Assembly: GCA_035575095.1 (NCBI GenBank)
Contig: DATLYF010000166.1
Coordinates: 1-13,647, forward strand
Reading direction: 5' to 3'
From: DATLYF01 sp035575095
Lineage (GTDB): Bacteria; Pseudomonadota; Gammaproteobacteria; Competibacterales; Competibacteraceae
DNA: 13,647 nucleotides
Shown: piece after piece, positions 1-7,624 of the stretch
How the letters are laid out: each line of letters begins with the position of its first letter
Numbering within the stretch: position 1 is the first letter of the stretch
Notes under the pieces: model-generated
What the model was told of the DNA's origin: nothing
What the model saw: the letters and a program-made list of their open reading frames with translations, nothing else
Databases searched by the model: none
Program-made: the position numbers and the translations under genes

Positions 1-142
1 CGTAGGCCTTGAACTCGCCGCCAAACCGCTCCGCCCCCACCTTGGTCAGCGCAGCCGTCAACGTGGTCTTGCCATGGTCCACGTGACCAATCGTCCCCAC
101 GTTCACATGCGGCTTCTTCCGCTCAAATTTCTCTTTGGACAT
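1..142 (-). CDS. tuf: Elongation factor Tu, N-terminal fragment (cut by the window edge)
   Basis: EF-Tu carries aminoacyl-tRNA to the ribosome in the cytoplasm, using GTP. Only the first 47 codons are present; the gene runs off the left edge. The visible product begins MSKEKFERKKPHVNVGTIGH, and the G1/P-loop GHVDHGKT lies at residues 19-26. The start at 142 is preceded by GGGGAG on the minus strand, about ten bases upstream. It is the last gene of the cluster after four tRNA genes, the position of tufB in enteric bacteria. Identity is certain from the conserved N-terminus. Whether a second tuf copy exists elsewhere, as is usual in this class, cannot be seen. Confidence 0.97.
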   Translation of the reverse strand, partial: MSKEKFERKKPHVNVGTIGHVDHGKTTLTAALTKVGAERFGGEFKAY

Positions 143-207
143 CTAAGACAACTCCCCGAAATTCAAGACCAAGAGATCTAGCAGGACGCTACGACTAAGA
201 CAGAGAA

Positions 208-283
208 TGGAGCCCATGACCAGACTCGAACTGGTGACCTCGTCCTTACCAAGGACGTGCTCTACCGCCTGAGCTACATGGGC
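208..283 (-). tRNA. thrT: tRNA-Thr (anticodon GGT)
   Basis: The minus strand folds as a cloverleaf. The acceptor arms are GCCCATG (283-277) and CATGGGC (218-212), with discriminator T at 211 and an encoded CCA at 210-208. The anticodon loop reads CTTGGTAAG inside the stem CGTCC/GGACG, giving anticodon GGT. The T-loop TTCGAGT is present. It is the last tRNA before tuf, 65 bases upstream of the tuf start, and is probably cotranscribed with it. Confidence 0.97.
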
Positions 284-298
284 TTAAAACCTTAGTCA

Positions 299-372
<74 letters not shown>

Positions 373-432
373 CGCAAACCGGCGATGCTCAGTGCTTCCA
401 ATCGCCCCGCAACCCGTGGTTGCGCCAAACTC

Positions 433-517
433 TGGTGGAGGGGGTAGGATTCGAACCTACGAAGGCTGAGCCGGCAGATTTACAGTCTGCTCCCTTTGAC
501 CGCTCGGGAACCCCTCC
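433..517 (-). tRNA. tyrU: tRNA-Tyr (anticodon GTA)
   Basis: This is an 85-base tRNA with a long variable arm, the class II type expected of bacterial tRNA-Tyr. The acceptor arms are GGAGGGG (517-511) and CCCCTCC (443-437), with discriminator A at 436 and CCA encoded at 435-433. The anticodon loop ACTGTAAAT has anticodon GTA. The T-arm contains GGTTCGAATCC. It is the second tRNA of the cluster, as in E. coli. Confidence 0.97.
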
Positions 518-599
518 CAAATCGAGGCCGCGATTATTTGGAAAAAAAATGCCCTTGTCAAGCCCGGAATCGCGTGCTGCGATCCGGCGCGATGCCCGG

Positions 600-672
600 A
601 GCTGGCGAAGGGATTCGAACCCCCGACCGGCTGATTACAAATCAGCTGCTCTACCGACTGAGCTACGCCAGC
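600..672 (-). tRNA. thrU: tRNA-Thr (anticodon TGT)
   Basis: The acceptor arms are GCTGGCG (672-666) and CGCCAGC (607-601), with discriminator T at 600. The anticodon loop ATTTGTAAT inside CTG/CAG-type stem pairs gives anticodon TGT. The T-loop TTCGAAT is present. Unlike its three neighbours, the bases after the discriminator read CCG, not CCA, so the 3' CCA must be added by tRNA nucleotidyltransferase. It is the first tRNA of the cluster, 60 bases downstream of the coaX stop. Confidence 0.96.
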
Positions 673-694
673 GCAATCTATCATGCGGCTGGCC

Positions 695-724
695 AGTGTA
701 CTGCATCAGCGGAGGCAGGAGCAA
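695..724 (-). promoter_or_regulatory. Candidate sigma-70 promoter for the tRNA-tuf cluster
   Basis: In the 60-base gap between coaX and the first tRNA, the minus strand has TTGCTC (724-719), an 18-base spacer, and TACACT (700-695). A GC-rich stretch (GGCCAGCCG) follows, resembling the discriminator of stringently controlled stable-RNA promoters. A start near 688 would give a short 5' leader before tRNA-Thr(TGT). Position and context support it, but the boxes match consensus only in part. Confidence 0.4.
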
Positions 725-732
725 ACCCGGAC

Positions 733-1470
733 TCACGTCGACTGCGCGATCCGATACAGCCCATGGAAGACCAGATCAGGCTCCAAGCGGTAGGCATGAC
801 GTAGGTAGGGCAGCATGGCTTCGGCGTCACCGCCGGTGAGCAGGCGCTGCATGTCGGAATCCAGGTTTGCGGCCATGTCCTCGCTGATGCGATCGATGGC
901 GGCCGCTGCGGCATAGGCCGTGCCGCCCCAGACACAGTCCCGCGTGGAGGTGCCCAACACCGTGATCTGGCCATTGAGCTCCTTGGGGATGCGCCGGGTG
1001 TTGCAATAGAGGGCAACTCGCATCAACGCCGCTCCCGGCAGGATCACCCCGCCCAGGTGGCGGCCGTCGCTGGTCAGGGCGTCCAGGGTGATGGCCGTGC
1101 CGCAGTCGATGATGCAGCAGTCGCCCACGCCCAAGGCGTGGGCACCAACCATGGCCAGCCAGCGATCCACGCCCAAGCGCCCGGGGTCGGTATAGGCGTT
1201 ACGCACACCGTAGCCCTCGGCCCGGGAGCGCGCCAGCAAGGTTTCGCAGCCCCAGCGCCGGCGGCTCCAGGCGACGACCGCCTGGGCCAGGGTCGAGTCG
1301 GCCACGCTGGCCACTGCCACCCGTTGCGGCGTCGGCAGATCATGCCACTGGGCGGCGAGCAGCGCCTGCGCTGGACAGCCGGCATGGGCCGCAGCACCGC
1401 GCCGCACGATCCCCTGCTCTACCCACAGCGCCCATTTCAGCCGGGTATTGCCGATGTCCACCAGCAGCAT
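733..1470 (-). CDS. coaX: Type III pantothenate kinase
   Basis: CoaX phosphorylates pantothenate with ATP, the first step of coenzyme A synthesis, in the cytoplasm. The 245-residue product has the family's ASKHA-fold motifs: the phosphate-1 loop DIGNT at residues 5-9, GVDRW at 100-104 (D102 is the expected catalytic aspartate), DCGTA at 122-126 within CCIIDCGTAITLDAL, and GGVILPG soon after. Length is normal for the family. I chose the ATG at 1470, whose A is also the last base of the birA TGA stop; a GTG one codon upstream (1473) would add one residue. The one-base overlap implies translational coupling to birA. The gene ends 60 bases before the tRNA cluster and I see no clear terminator after it. 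Confidence 0.96.
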   Translation of the reverse strand: MLLVDIGNTRLKWALWVEQGIVRRGAAAHAGCPAQALLAAQWHDLPTPQRVAVASVADSTLAQAVVAWSRRRWGCETLLARSRAEGYGVRNAYTDPGRLGVDRWLAMVGAHALGVGDCCIIDCGTAITLDALTSDGRHLGGVILPGAALMRVALYCNTRRIPKELNGQITVLGTSTRDCVWGGTAYAAAAAIDRISEDMAANLDSDMQRLLTGGDAEAMLPYLRHAYRLEPDLVFHGLYRIAQST

Positions 1471-2450
1471 CACGGCACCAGCCTCAGGCTGACCTCACCG
1501 GCATGGCAGACCCGCAGACCATTGGCGGTCTGCAGCAGCAGAGCGCCGCTGTCATCCACGCCACGAGCCACCCCCTCCAGGGCCTGCGTCGGCAACAGCA
1601 CCCGCACCGACCGACCGTAGCAGAGATCATAGCCGGCCCATTCCCCGGCCAGGTCGATGAAGCCGTCGCGCTCGAACGTCTGGTAGAGGGGCAACAACTC
1701 AGCCAGGATGGCGGCGGCCAGCCGATTACGCGACACCGGGGTGCCGCCCAGCACCGTGCGCAAGTCGCACCAGGGCTGGTCGATGGCGGCGGCGACTGCG
1801 GCCGGCATGAGCACGTTGAGACCGATACCGGTCACCACCTGGCAAGGCCCGCTGGCTTCGCCGGCGAACTCGAGCAGCACCCCGCCCAGCTTGCGTTCGC
1901 GCCAGAGCACATCGTTGGGCCATTTCAGCCCGGTTTCCACCGCCCCCAGGCCGTGCAGCACGCGCATCAGAGCGATGCCGGTGACCAGGCTGAGACCGCT
2001 CAGCCGCCCCGGATCGAGTTCGAAGCGCCAGAGCAGGGACAGATAGAGATTGGTGCCGTAGGGCGATACCCAGCCACGGCCGCGCCGGCCGCGTCCGGCC
2101 AGCTGCTGCTCGGCCAGACAGGCCACGGCCTCACTACGGCCCTGGCGGGCCTGCTGCAGCAGGTGAGTGTTGGTCGAGTCGATGCGCTCATGGATCTCGA
2201 TGTCCGTCAGCTGCGCCGCGACCGACTCCGGCAGCAGAGCACGGATGCGCTCGCCATCGAGCAGTTCCAGCGGCAGCGCCAGGCGGTAGCCGCGTCCCTT
2301 CACGGCATGGATCTCCAGCCCCCAGGACTGCAGCCGCGCCACTACCTGCCACACCGCCGCGCGCGTCACCCCCAGCCGCTGCGCCAGGGCGGCACCGGAA
2401 TGGAAGGCACCGTCGCCGAGAATGGTCAGGATCTGGCGTTCCCGGCTCAT
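1470..2450 (-). CDS. birA: Bifunctional biotin-protein ligase / biotin operon repressor
   Basis: BirA joins biotin to the biotin carboxyl carrier protein of acetyl-CoA carboxylase through biotinyl-AMP, and the DNA-binding form can repress biotin synthesis genes. The product has an N-terminal winged helix (about residues 4-62; recognition region LAQRLGVTRAAVW), then the ligase domain with GRGRRGRGW at 119-127, the biotinyl-AMP loop, and KWPNDV at 176-181 carrying the conserved lysine. A C-terminal SH3-like domain follows. I chose ATG 2450 because it aligns with the usual BirA N-terminus. A TTG at 2468 is in frame, would add six residues, and overlaps the stop of the small gene upstream. No strong Shine-Dalgarno precedes either, which fits coupling to the upstream gene. 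Confidence 0.95.
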   Translation of the reverse strand: MSRERQILTILGDGAFHSGAALAQRLGVTRAAVWQVVARLQSWGLEIHAVKGRGYRLALPLELLDGERIRALLPESVAAQLTDIEIHERIDSTNTHLLQQARQGRSEAVACLAEQQLAGRGRRGRGWVSPYGTNLYLSLLWRFELDPGRLSGLSLVTGIALMRVLHGLGAVETGLKWPNDVLWRERKLGGVLLEFAGEASGPCQVVTGIGLNVLMPAAVAAAIDQPWCDLRTVLGGTPVSRNRLAAAILAELLPLYQTFERDGFIDLAGEWAGYDLCYGRSVRVLLPTQALEGVARGVDDSGALLLQTANGLRVCHAGEVSLRLVP

Positions 2451-2464
2451 GGATGGCGTTGCGG

Positions 2465-2557
2465 TCAATTGCTCAGCAGCACCGAGAAGAAGCTCAACCA
2501 GGCCAGGATGACCAGGGCGATGATGATGGTCAGGGGGAAGTTCTGGAAACTGAACAT
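2465..2557 (-). CDS. Unidentified 30-residue single-helix membrane protein in the cbb3-birA operon
   Basis: This small gene is not one I recognise. The ATG at 2557 follows a good Shine-Dalgarno, GAGGT (2569-2565), at seven bases. The 30-codon product starts MFSFQNFPLT. Residues 9-28 are almost entirely hydrophobic (ILE/LEU/VAL/ALA/PHE/TRP) and form one predicted membrane helix; there is no charged residue at all. The TGA stop is at 2467-2465. It starts 31 bases after the ccoS stop and ends 14 bases before the chosen birA ATG, with a possible birA TTG overlapping its stop. Position suggests a small subunit or assembly factor of the cbb3 oxidase, by analogy with CcoQ, CcoS and CcoM of other bacteria, or a leader coupling birA translation. 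Function is inference only. Confidence 0.7.
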   Translation of the reverse strand: MFSFQNFPLTIIIALVILAWLSFFSVLLSN

Positions 2558-2588
2558 GGCAGCTACCTCATATCACGCGGTGAAAAGG

Positions 2589-2789
2589 TCAGGAATTCTT
2601 GGGCCCGTCCTGCGGGGGCTCGCGCCCTGCAGCGGTCGGGATGCGCGGATCGTCGTCATCCATCAGGATGCGGTGGGCCGGACCCTCCAGGTCGTCGAAC
2701 TGGCCGGTCTTGACCGCCCAGATGAAGGCGCCCACCGCCACGCCCATCAGCACCAGGGCCATGGGGATCAGCAGATAGAGGATGCTCAT
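2589..2789 (-). CDS. ccoS: cbb3 oxidase maturation protein CcoS
   Basis: CcoS is a small inner-membrane protein needed for cofactor insertion into the cbb3 oxidase. The 66-residue product begins MSILYLLIPMALVLMGVAVG, has one N-terminal membrane helix (about residues 3-25), and then the family signature FIWAVKTGQFDDLEGPAHRI followed by DDDDPR. The C-terminal tail (PTAAGREPPQDGPKNS) is polar and variable, as usual. Its ATG overlaps the ccoI TGA by four bases (ATGA), so translation is coupled to the copper ATPase. Identity is secure despite the small size. Confidence 0.95.
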   Translation of the reverse strand: MSILYLLIPMALVLMGVAVGAFIWAVKTGQFDDLEGPAHRILMDDDDPRIPTAAGREPPQDGPKNS

Positions 2790-5278
2790 GTCGGCGCCTC
2801 CACGCCGCGCACCGGCATCTGGGGCGGCTGGCGCAGACGCAGGGCGTTGAGCACCACCAGCAGCGAACTCAGGGACATGCCCAGCGCTGCCAGCCAGGGG
2901 GTGATCCAGCCCAGGGCCGCCACCGGCAAGGCGATGATGTTGTAGACCAGGGACCAGGCCAGGTTCTGCCGGATCACGATCATGGTACGACGCGCCGTGC
3001 TCAGCGCCTCCAGCAGCTGTTCGAGGCGATCGGAATAGAGCAGCAGATCGGCGCTGGCGTGGGCTAGCTGGGTGCCGCTGGCCATGGCCAGGGAAACATG
3101 CGCCGCGGACAGCACCGGAGCATCGTTGACGCCGTCTCCCACCATCACCACCACCTCGCCCTGCTGCTGCCACTGCCGCAGCGCCGCCAGCTTGCCCTCC
3201 GGGGTGAGCGCGGCGCGTCGGTCGGCAATGCCCAGCCGCTCGGCCACTTGCGTCACCGGCCCCGGGCCGTCGCCGCTGAGCAGGCTGACCTGCAGCCCGA
3301 GGGCGCGCAGCCCGTCCACCGTGGCGCGGGCATCGGGGCGCAGAGTGTCGCTGAGCAGGAACAGGGCCAGCGGACCGTCCTCGTCGCCGAGCAGCGCATG
3401 GCTGGCATCGGGCCGGCTGGCAGCGGCCTGGTGCAGGCGCGCGGCCGACATCGCGGGTGCCAATTCGCTCACATACGCCAGGCTGCCGACGCGATAGCGG
3501 CGGCCGTCGATCACGCCCTCTACGCCCTGGCCGGGCAGCGCCGTCACCGCCGTGGCGGATACGGCTGCATCGCTGGCCGCGGCCAGCACCTTGGCCAGGG
3601 GATGCTCGGAATGACGCTCCAGGGCGGCGGCCAGGGCCAGGCAGCGCGACTCCTCCAGCGCCCCCAGGGGCACGACCGCATCCAGCCGCAGTCGGCCCCG
3701 GGTCAAGGTCCCGGTCTTATCGAATACCAGCCGGGTAGCACGGGCCAGGGTCTCCAGGGCATGACCCCGGGTGGTGAGCACGCCCACCTGAGTGAGCCAG
3801 CCGGTGGCCACGGTCAGCGCCGTGGGCGTGGCCAGGGCCAGGGCGCAGGGACAGCTTACCACCAGCATGGCCAGCATCACCTCGAAGCTCTGTTGCGGGT
3901 CCAGCGGATACCAGGCCAGCCCGGCCAGGGCGGTGAGCGCCAGCACGGCGATCACGAACCAGCCGGTACCCTGCTCGCTCCAGCGAGCGATGGCCGGCTT
4001 CTCGCTCTGGGCGCGGTCGAGCAGGCGCTGGATGCCCGACAGCACGGTGTCCGGGCCGACCTTCTCGACGCGCATCAGCAGCGGGCTTTCCACATTGACC
4101 GTGCCGGCTACCAGCCCGTCGCCCGGTCCCTTGCCGCGCGGCAGGCTCTCGCCGGTGAGCAGGGACTCATCCACCGAGCTGCGTCCCTGCAGCACCACCC
4201 CGTCCGCCGGCACGCCCTCGCCGGGCTTGATGCGCACCCGGTCACCGGGTTCGAGTTCGATGGCGGGCACCACCTCCTCGCCACCGTCGGCGCCTATCCG
4301 GGTGGCCAGGGCCGGCTGCAGCCGGGCCAGGGCCTCGGCGGCATGTGCCGCACGCTGGCGGGCGCTCATCTCCAGGAAGCGCCCGGCCAGCAGCAGGAAG
4401 ATGAACATGGTGATGGATTCGAAATAGATCTCGCCCTGCCCCACCACCGTGGACCAGGCGCTGGCGGCGAAGGTGGCGAGAACGGCGATGGCCACCGGCA
4501 CGTCCATGCCGGCGCGCCGCCGCCGGAGGTCACGCCAGGCGTTGCGGTAGAAACTCTGCCCAGAATAGAACACCACCGGCACCGACAGCACCAGGCAGAT
4601 CCAGCGCAGGAACTGGGTCATGGCCGGATCCATGCCTTCGCTGCGCCCGATCCACAGCGCCACCGCCAGCATCATCACCTGCATCATGCCCAACGCCGCC
4701 ACGGCCAGGTGGCGCAGGGCTACTGCCCGCTCCCGCTGATGCAGCGCCTCCTGGCGGCCGGCATCGAAGGGGTAGGCGCGATAGCCGATGGCGGCGATGG
4801 CGGCCAGGATCGCGCTGAGCTGGGTCCGGCGTTCGTCCCAGCGCAGATGGGCGCGGTGGGTGGTGTAATTGACGCGGAATTCCTGTACTCCAGGCAGACT
4901 GCTGACGTGGCGCTCGTTGAGCCAGATGCAGGCAGCGCAGACGATGCCCTCTAGGATCAGATCAGCCTCACGCACATGCTCATCGGCGGTGCGGACGAAG
5001 CCTTTCTGCACGTCGGCGCGGTCGTACAGCGCCATCTCGCGCAGCTCGGTCGGCACCAGCTCGGCGGCGCGCCGCGCCGGAATATCGCGATGGCGGTAGA
5101 AATCGCTCAGGCCGGCGGCGACGATGGCCTGGGCCACTGCCTGGCAGCCGTGGCAGCAGAAAGCGCGCTCGGCGCCGTCCACCGCCGCCCGGAAGGGGTT
5201 GCCCGCCGGCACCGGCAGACCGCAGTGGAAGCAGTCGCCGGCAATGGCGTCCGGCACGGTGGCGTCTACTGCATCCAC
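2786..5278 (-). CDS. ccoI: Copper-exporting P1B-type ATPase for cbb3 oxidase assembly
   Basis: CcoI (FixI) moves copper across the inner membrane so that the CuB site of CcoN can be loaded. The 830-residue product begins with a cysteine-rich metal-binding region (CFHC at 16-19, CCHGC at 41-45), then a heavy-metal-associated domain with CAAC at 114-117. The P-type core follows: TGES at 375-378, the membrane CPC metal site at 476-478, the phosphorylated aspartate D520 in DKTGTLT, EHP at 558-560 and GDGVNDAP from 714. The start is GTG at 5278, preceded by GGAGG at nine bases inside the end of ccoH, four bases beyond its stop. Length is typical. The gene overlaps ccoS by four bases. The N-terminal Cys cluster distinguishes it from CopA. 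Confidence 0.97.
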   Translation of the reverse strand: MDAVDATVPDAIAGDCFHCGLPVPAGNPFRAAVDGAERAFCCHGCQAVAQAIVAAGLSDFYRHRDIPARRAAELVPTELREMALYDRADVQKGFVRTADEHVREADLILEGIVCAACIWLNERHVSSLPGVQEFRVNYTTHRAHLRWDERRTQLSAILAAIAAIGYRAYPFDAGRQEALHQRERAVALRHLAVAALGMMQVMMLAVALWIGRSEGMDPAMTQFLRWICLVLSVPVVFYSGQSFYRNAWRDLRRRRAGMDVPVAIAVLATFAASAWSTVVGQGEIYFESITMFIFLLLAGRFLEMSARQRAAHAAEALARLQPALATRIGADGGEEVVPAIELEPGDRVRIKPGEGVPADGVVLQGRSSVDESLLTGESLPRGKGPGDGLVAGTVNVESPLLMRVEKVGPDTVLSGIQRLLDRAQSEKPAIARWSEQGTGWFVIAVLALTALAGLAWYPLDPQQSFEVMLAMLVVSCPCALALATPTALTVATGWLTQVGVLTTRGHALETLARATRLVFDKTGTLTRGRLRLDAVVPLGALEESRCLALAAALERHSEHPLAKVLAAASDAAVSATAVTALPGQGVEGVIDGRRYRVGSLAYVSELAPAMSAARLHQAAASRPDASHALLGDEDGPLALFLLSDTLRPDARATVDGLRALGLQVSLLSGDGPGPVTQVAERLGIADRRAALTPEGKLAALRQWQQQGEVVVMVGDGVNDAPVLSAAHVSLAMASGTQLAHASADLLLYSDRLEQLLEALSTARRTMIVIRQNLAWSLVYNIIALPVAALGWITPWLAALGMSLSSLLVVLNALRLRQPPQMPVRGVEAPT

Positions 5279-5282
5279 CGCT

Positions 5283-6101
5283 TCAGCCCTCCTTCCCCAG
5301 CGCGGTGCTGGCCCGCACTTCGTGCAGGTCCTCGCCGCGGCGCACCTGCAGCACCAGATCCCACATGCCGGGCGCGGGTAGAGTCAGCTCGGCTCGGTAC
5401 AATCCAGGCGCCACCTCATGCATGGTGAAGTCCTGGTCCAGACGACTGTCGGAGGGCCGCTGGAAGCGGCCGGCAACCTCGGCATGCGCAACCGGCTGCC
5501 CCTGGCGGTCGCGCACCTCCACCTGGAAGATGGCGGGCTGTCCGGCCAGGGCCTTGCCCAGCCAGCCCTTGCGCACCTGCCAGCCGCGCTGGCGCTGGCG
5601 CTCGACCTGCTCCAGATAGGCGTTGTACAGCGCCTCCTTCTTCTGAAAATCGTGAGAGATCACGCCGGGGAACACCGAACTGACCTGTCCCTGCCCCTGG
5701 GAAGGCGGCAGCAGCAACCGCGCCAGCCAGCCCGAAGGCCCTTGCTCGGCGAGCATCACGAACATAGCGTCCACCACCACCAGCACCACGAAAAAGGCAA
5801 TGATGGCCAGCGGCCCGACTTGCAACCGGCGCCGGTCGGGCACCGCGCTGCGCCGCTCCTGGGCGCCCAGAATCATGGCGAAGGCGATGGGGATGACCAG
5901 GTAGATGGCAAGGTGGATGGCCAAGTTGTCGGCGCCCGGCCAGTAGACGATGGCCAGCGGCAGATAGATGCCCAGCGTGGCCGCAGCGGTGATCGCCGAG
6001 GCCTGCACTGCGCCCAACCGCAGCCCCCGATAGAGCAGGCCGTTGCCGAGCAGGATCAGCGCCGCGCCGATGCCGAGACTGGTCAGTAGGTTGCCCAGCA
6101 T
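5283..6101 (-). CDS. ccoH: CcoH/FixH-family cbb3 assembly protein with an extra N-terminal membrane domain
   Basis: FixH/CcoH proteins are inner-membrane proteins that stabilise and help assemble the cbb3 oxidase. The FixH part starts near residue 95: a membrane helix (about 96-117), then a periplasmic region containing VFPGVISHDFQKKEALYN (143-160) and a beta-rich domain ending PGMWDLVLQVRRG. The protein is 272 residues, against about 150-180 for common FixH. The extra roughly 90 N-terminal residues hold three more predicted helices (about 4-24, 31-53, 60-79) and a basic linker QERR...DRRR. The start at 6101 has GGAGGT and AAAGG upstream. It lies 49 bases after ccoG and four before ccoI. The family call is good; the role of the extension is unknown. 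Confidence 0.88.
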   Translation of the reverse strand: MLGNLLTSLGIGAALILLGNGLLYRGLRLGAVQASAITAAATLGIYLPLAIVYWPGADNLAIHLAIYLVIPIAFAMILGAQERRSAVPDRRRLQVGPLAIIAFFVVLVVVDAMFVMLAEQGPSGWLARLLLPPSQGQGQVSSVFPGVISHDFQKKEALYNAYLEQVERQRQRGWQVRKGWLGKALAGQPAIFQVEVRDRQGQPVAHAEVAGRFQRPSDSRLDQDFTMHEVAPGLYRAELTLPAPGMWDLVLQVRRGEDLHEVRASTALGKEG

Positions 6102-6150
6102 ATGTCTGCCTTTACCTCCGGGCGCCGACGGTGATATTGCGCTGCCCTGC

Positions 6151-7557
6151 TCATTCCGGCGTGTAGAACAGCGCCGGACGCTGCACCGGTGTCGCGTCCA
6201 GGCCGCCGACCGGGGTGATCACGAAGGCGAAATGCTGCTGCCCGGCTTGCCCTTGCCGCGGCACCTGCTTGACCCGAGCCAGCACCCGCAGGCGTTGCTC
6301 GGGCCCGAGTCTGACGGTCTCCACCGGCCCCAGATCCAGGGTTGCTCCCGACAACCCCTGTAGCCCGATGCGCAACTCGATCGGCTCGACGATCTTGTTA
6401 TTGAGTTTGATCTCGTAGCTGTTCTGGATTTCGCCGTCAGACAAGGTCACGTACAAGGGCTGGCGGATCTGCTCCACGGCGGCATTGAACGGGGCGCGGC
6501 TGACCACACTCCAGGTCAGGGCGGCGATGGCGCCCAGCAACACCACCCCATAGCCCAGGGTTTTGGGCTTGAGATAGCGGGTCTTTTCACCCTGTTGGGC
6601 GCGCTCCGAGCTGTAGCCGATCAAGCCGCGTGGCCAGTTCAGGCTATCCATGATGCTGTCGCAGGCGTCGATGCACAGCGCGCAATGGATACACTGCAAC
6701 TGCAGCCCATTGCGGATATCGATGCCGGTCGGGCAGACCTGGACGCAGTAACCGCAGTCGATGCAGTCGCCCACGCCGACCGCCTGGCGCTGCTCGCGGG
6801 TCTTGAGTTCCCGGCTCAGTTTGGCCCGCCCCGCCGTGCCCTCCCCGCGGGCCCGGTCGTAGGCCACGATCAGCGTGTCGCGGTCGAACATCACGCTCTG
6901 GAAGCGGGCGTAGGGGCACATATAGGTGCACACTTGCTCGCGCGCCAGCCCGGCCATGACGAAGGTGGTAGCGGTGAGAAAGAGCGTAGTGGCGTAGGCC
7001 GGGAAAGGGGCCGTGCCGCGCACCAGCTGGCCGAGCAGCGTGGGCGCATCGGCCCAATACAGGGTGAAGGTCAGTCCGGTGAGCATCGCCACCAGCAGCC
7101 ACAGCGCCCAGGTGGTGCCGAGCTTGGCCAGTTTTTCCGCGTCCCAGGGGGCGCTGGCCAGGCGTAGCCGTGCCGGTCGCTCGCCCTGCACCCAGCGCTC
7201 GATCAGGATGAAGACATCGGTCCACAGAGTCTGGAAACAGAAATAGCCGCAGAACACCCGTCCGGCGATGCCGGTGACGAAAAACAAGAGCATCGCCGCG
7301 ATGACCAGGAAGCCAGCCAGCCAGAAAATGTCCTGAGCCTGCACCACTAGGCTGAAGAGGTAGAAATGCCGCCCTGGCAGATCGAACAGCACGGCCTGGT
7401 CCGGCACCGCACCCGGCCGCTCCCAACGCAGCCAGGGCAGCAGGAAGTAGACGCTGTAGGCCAGAATCAGGATGCCATATTTGATCGTGCGAAAGCGGCC
7501 CTTCACGGACCGCGGATAGATGGGGATGCGCTTCTGGTAGAGACTTGTCTCGGACAT
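6151..7557 (-). CDS. ccoG: CcoG/FixG-family ferredoxin-like membrane protein (cupric reductase of cbb3 assembly)
   Basis: CcoG is an integral membrane iron-sulfur protein; family members reduce Cu(II) to Cu(I) during cbb3 biogenesis. The 468-residue product starts MSETSLYQKRIPIYPRSVKG, the usual N-terminus, so I took ATG 7557 over an in-frame GTG at 7575. It has about five membrane helices with Cys motifs CGYFCFQ and CPYARFQ, then two [4Fe-4S] motifs: C265, C268, C271, C275 and C289, C292, C295, C299. A further helix and a periplasmic Ig-like C-terminal domain follow. No strong Shine-Dalgarno is visible. It lies 113 bases after the ccoP stop, the longest gap inside the cco operon. Confidence 0.96.
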   Translation of the reverse strand: MSETSLYQKRIPIYPRSVKGRFRTIKYGILILAYSVYFLLPWLRWERPGAVPDQAVLFDLPGRHFYLFSLVVQAQDIFWLAGFLVIAAMLLFFVTGIAGRVFCGYFCFQTLWTDVFILIERWVQGERPARLRLASAPWDAEKLAKLGTTWALWLLVAMLTGLTFTLYWADAPTLLGQLVRGTAPFPAYATTLFLTATTFVMAGLAREQVCTYMCPYARFQSVMFDRDTLIVAYDRARGEGTAGRAKLSRELKTREQRQAVGVGDCIDCGYCVQVCPTGIDIRNGLQLQCIHCALCIDACDSIMDSLNWPRGLIGYSSERAQQGEKTRYLKPKTLGYGVVLLGAIAALTWSVVSRAPFNAAVEQIRQPLYVTLSDGEIQNSYEIKLNNKIVEPIELRIGLQGLSGATLDLGPVETVRLGPEQRLRVLARVKQVPRQGQAGQQHFAFVITPVGGLDATPVQRPALFYTPE

Positions 7558-7624
7558 GCTCGCTATACCACTCACGGCGGCATCACGACCGTGACCGGCG
7601 CTTGGCCGACGATGTTCCGCTCAA

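Noticed and set aside
420..839. Plus-strand open frame across the tRNA genes, with RDSNPRPADYKSAALPTELR-like residues
   Set aside because: This is the familiar false protein translated from the reverse complement of tRNA genes, a known source of spurious annotations.
1503..2945. Plus-strand open frame of 480 codons opposite birA, the small gene, ccoS and the end of ccoI
   Set aside because: It spans several real genes and their gaps on the other strand, with the low-complexity composition of a shadow frame and no motifs.
3098..4954. Plus-strand open frame of 618 codons opposite ccoI
   Set aside because: It lies wholly antisense to a well-supported copper ATPase, is rich in Gln, His, Gly and Arg as GC-rich shadow frames are, and shows no domain I recognise.
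7583..7594. Inverted repeat TCACG-N2-CGTGA upstream of ccoG
   Set aside because: The arms are only five bases and match no operator I can name; such repeats are common by chance in GC-rich DNA.
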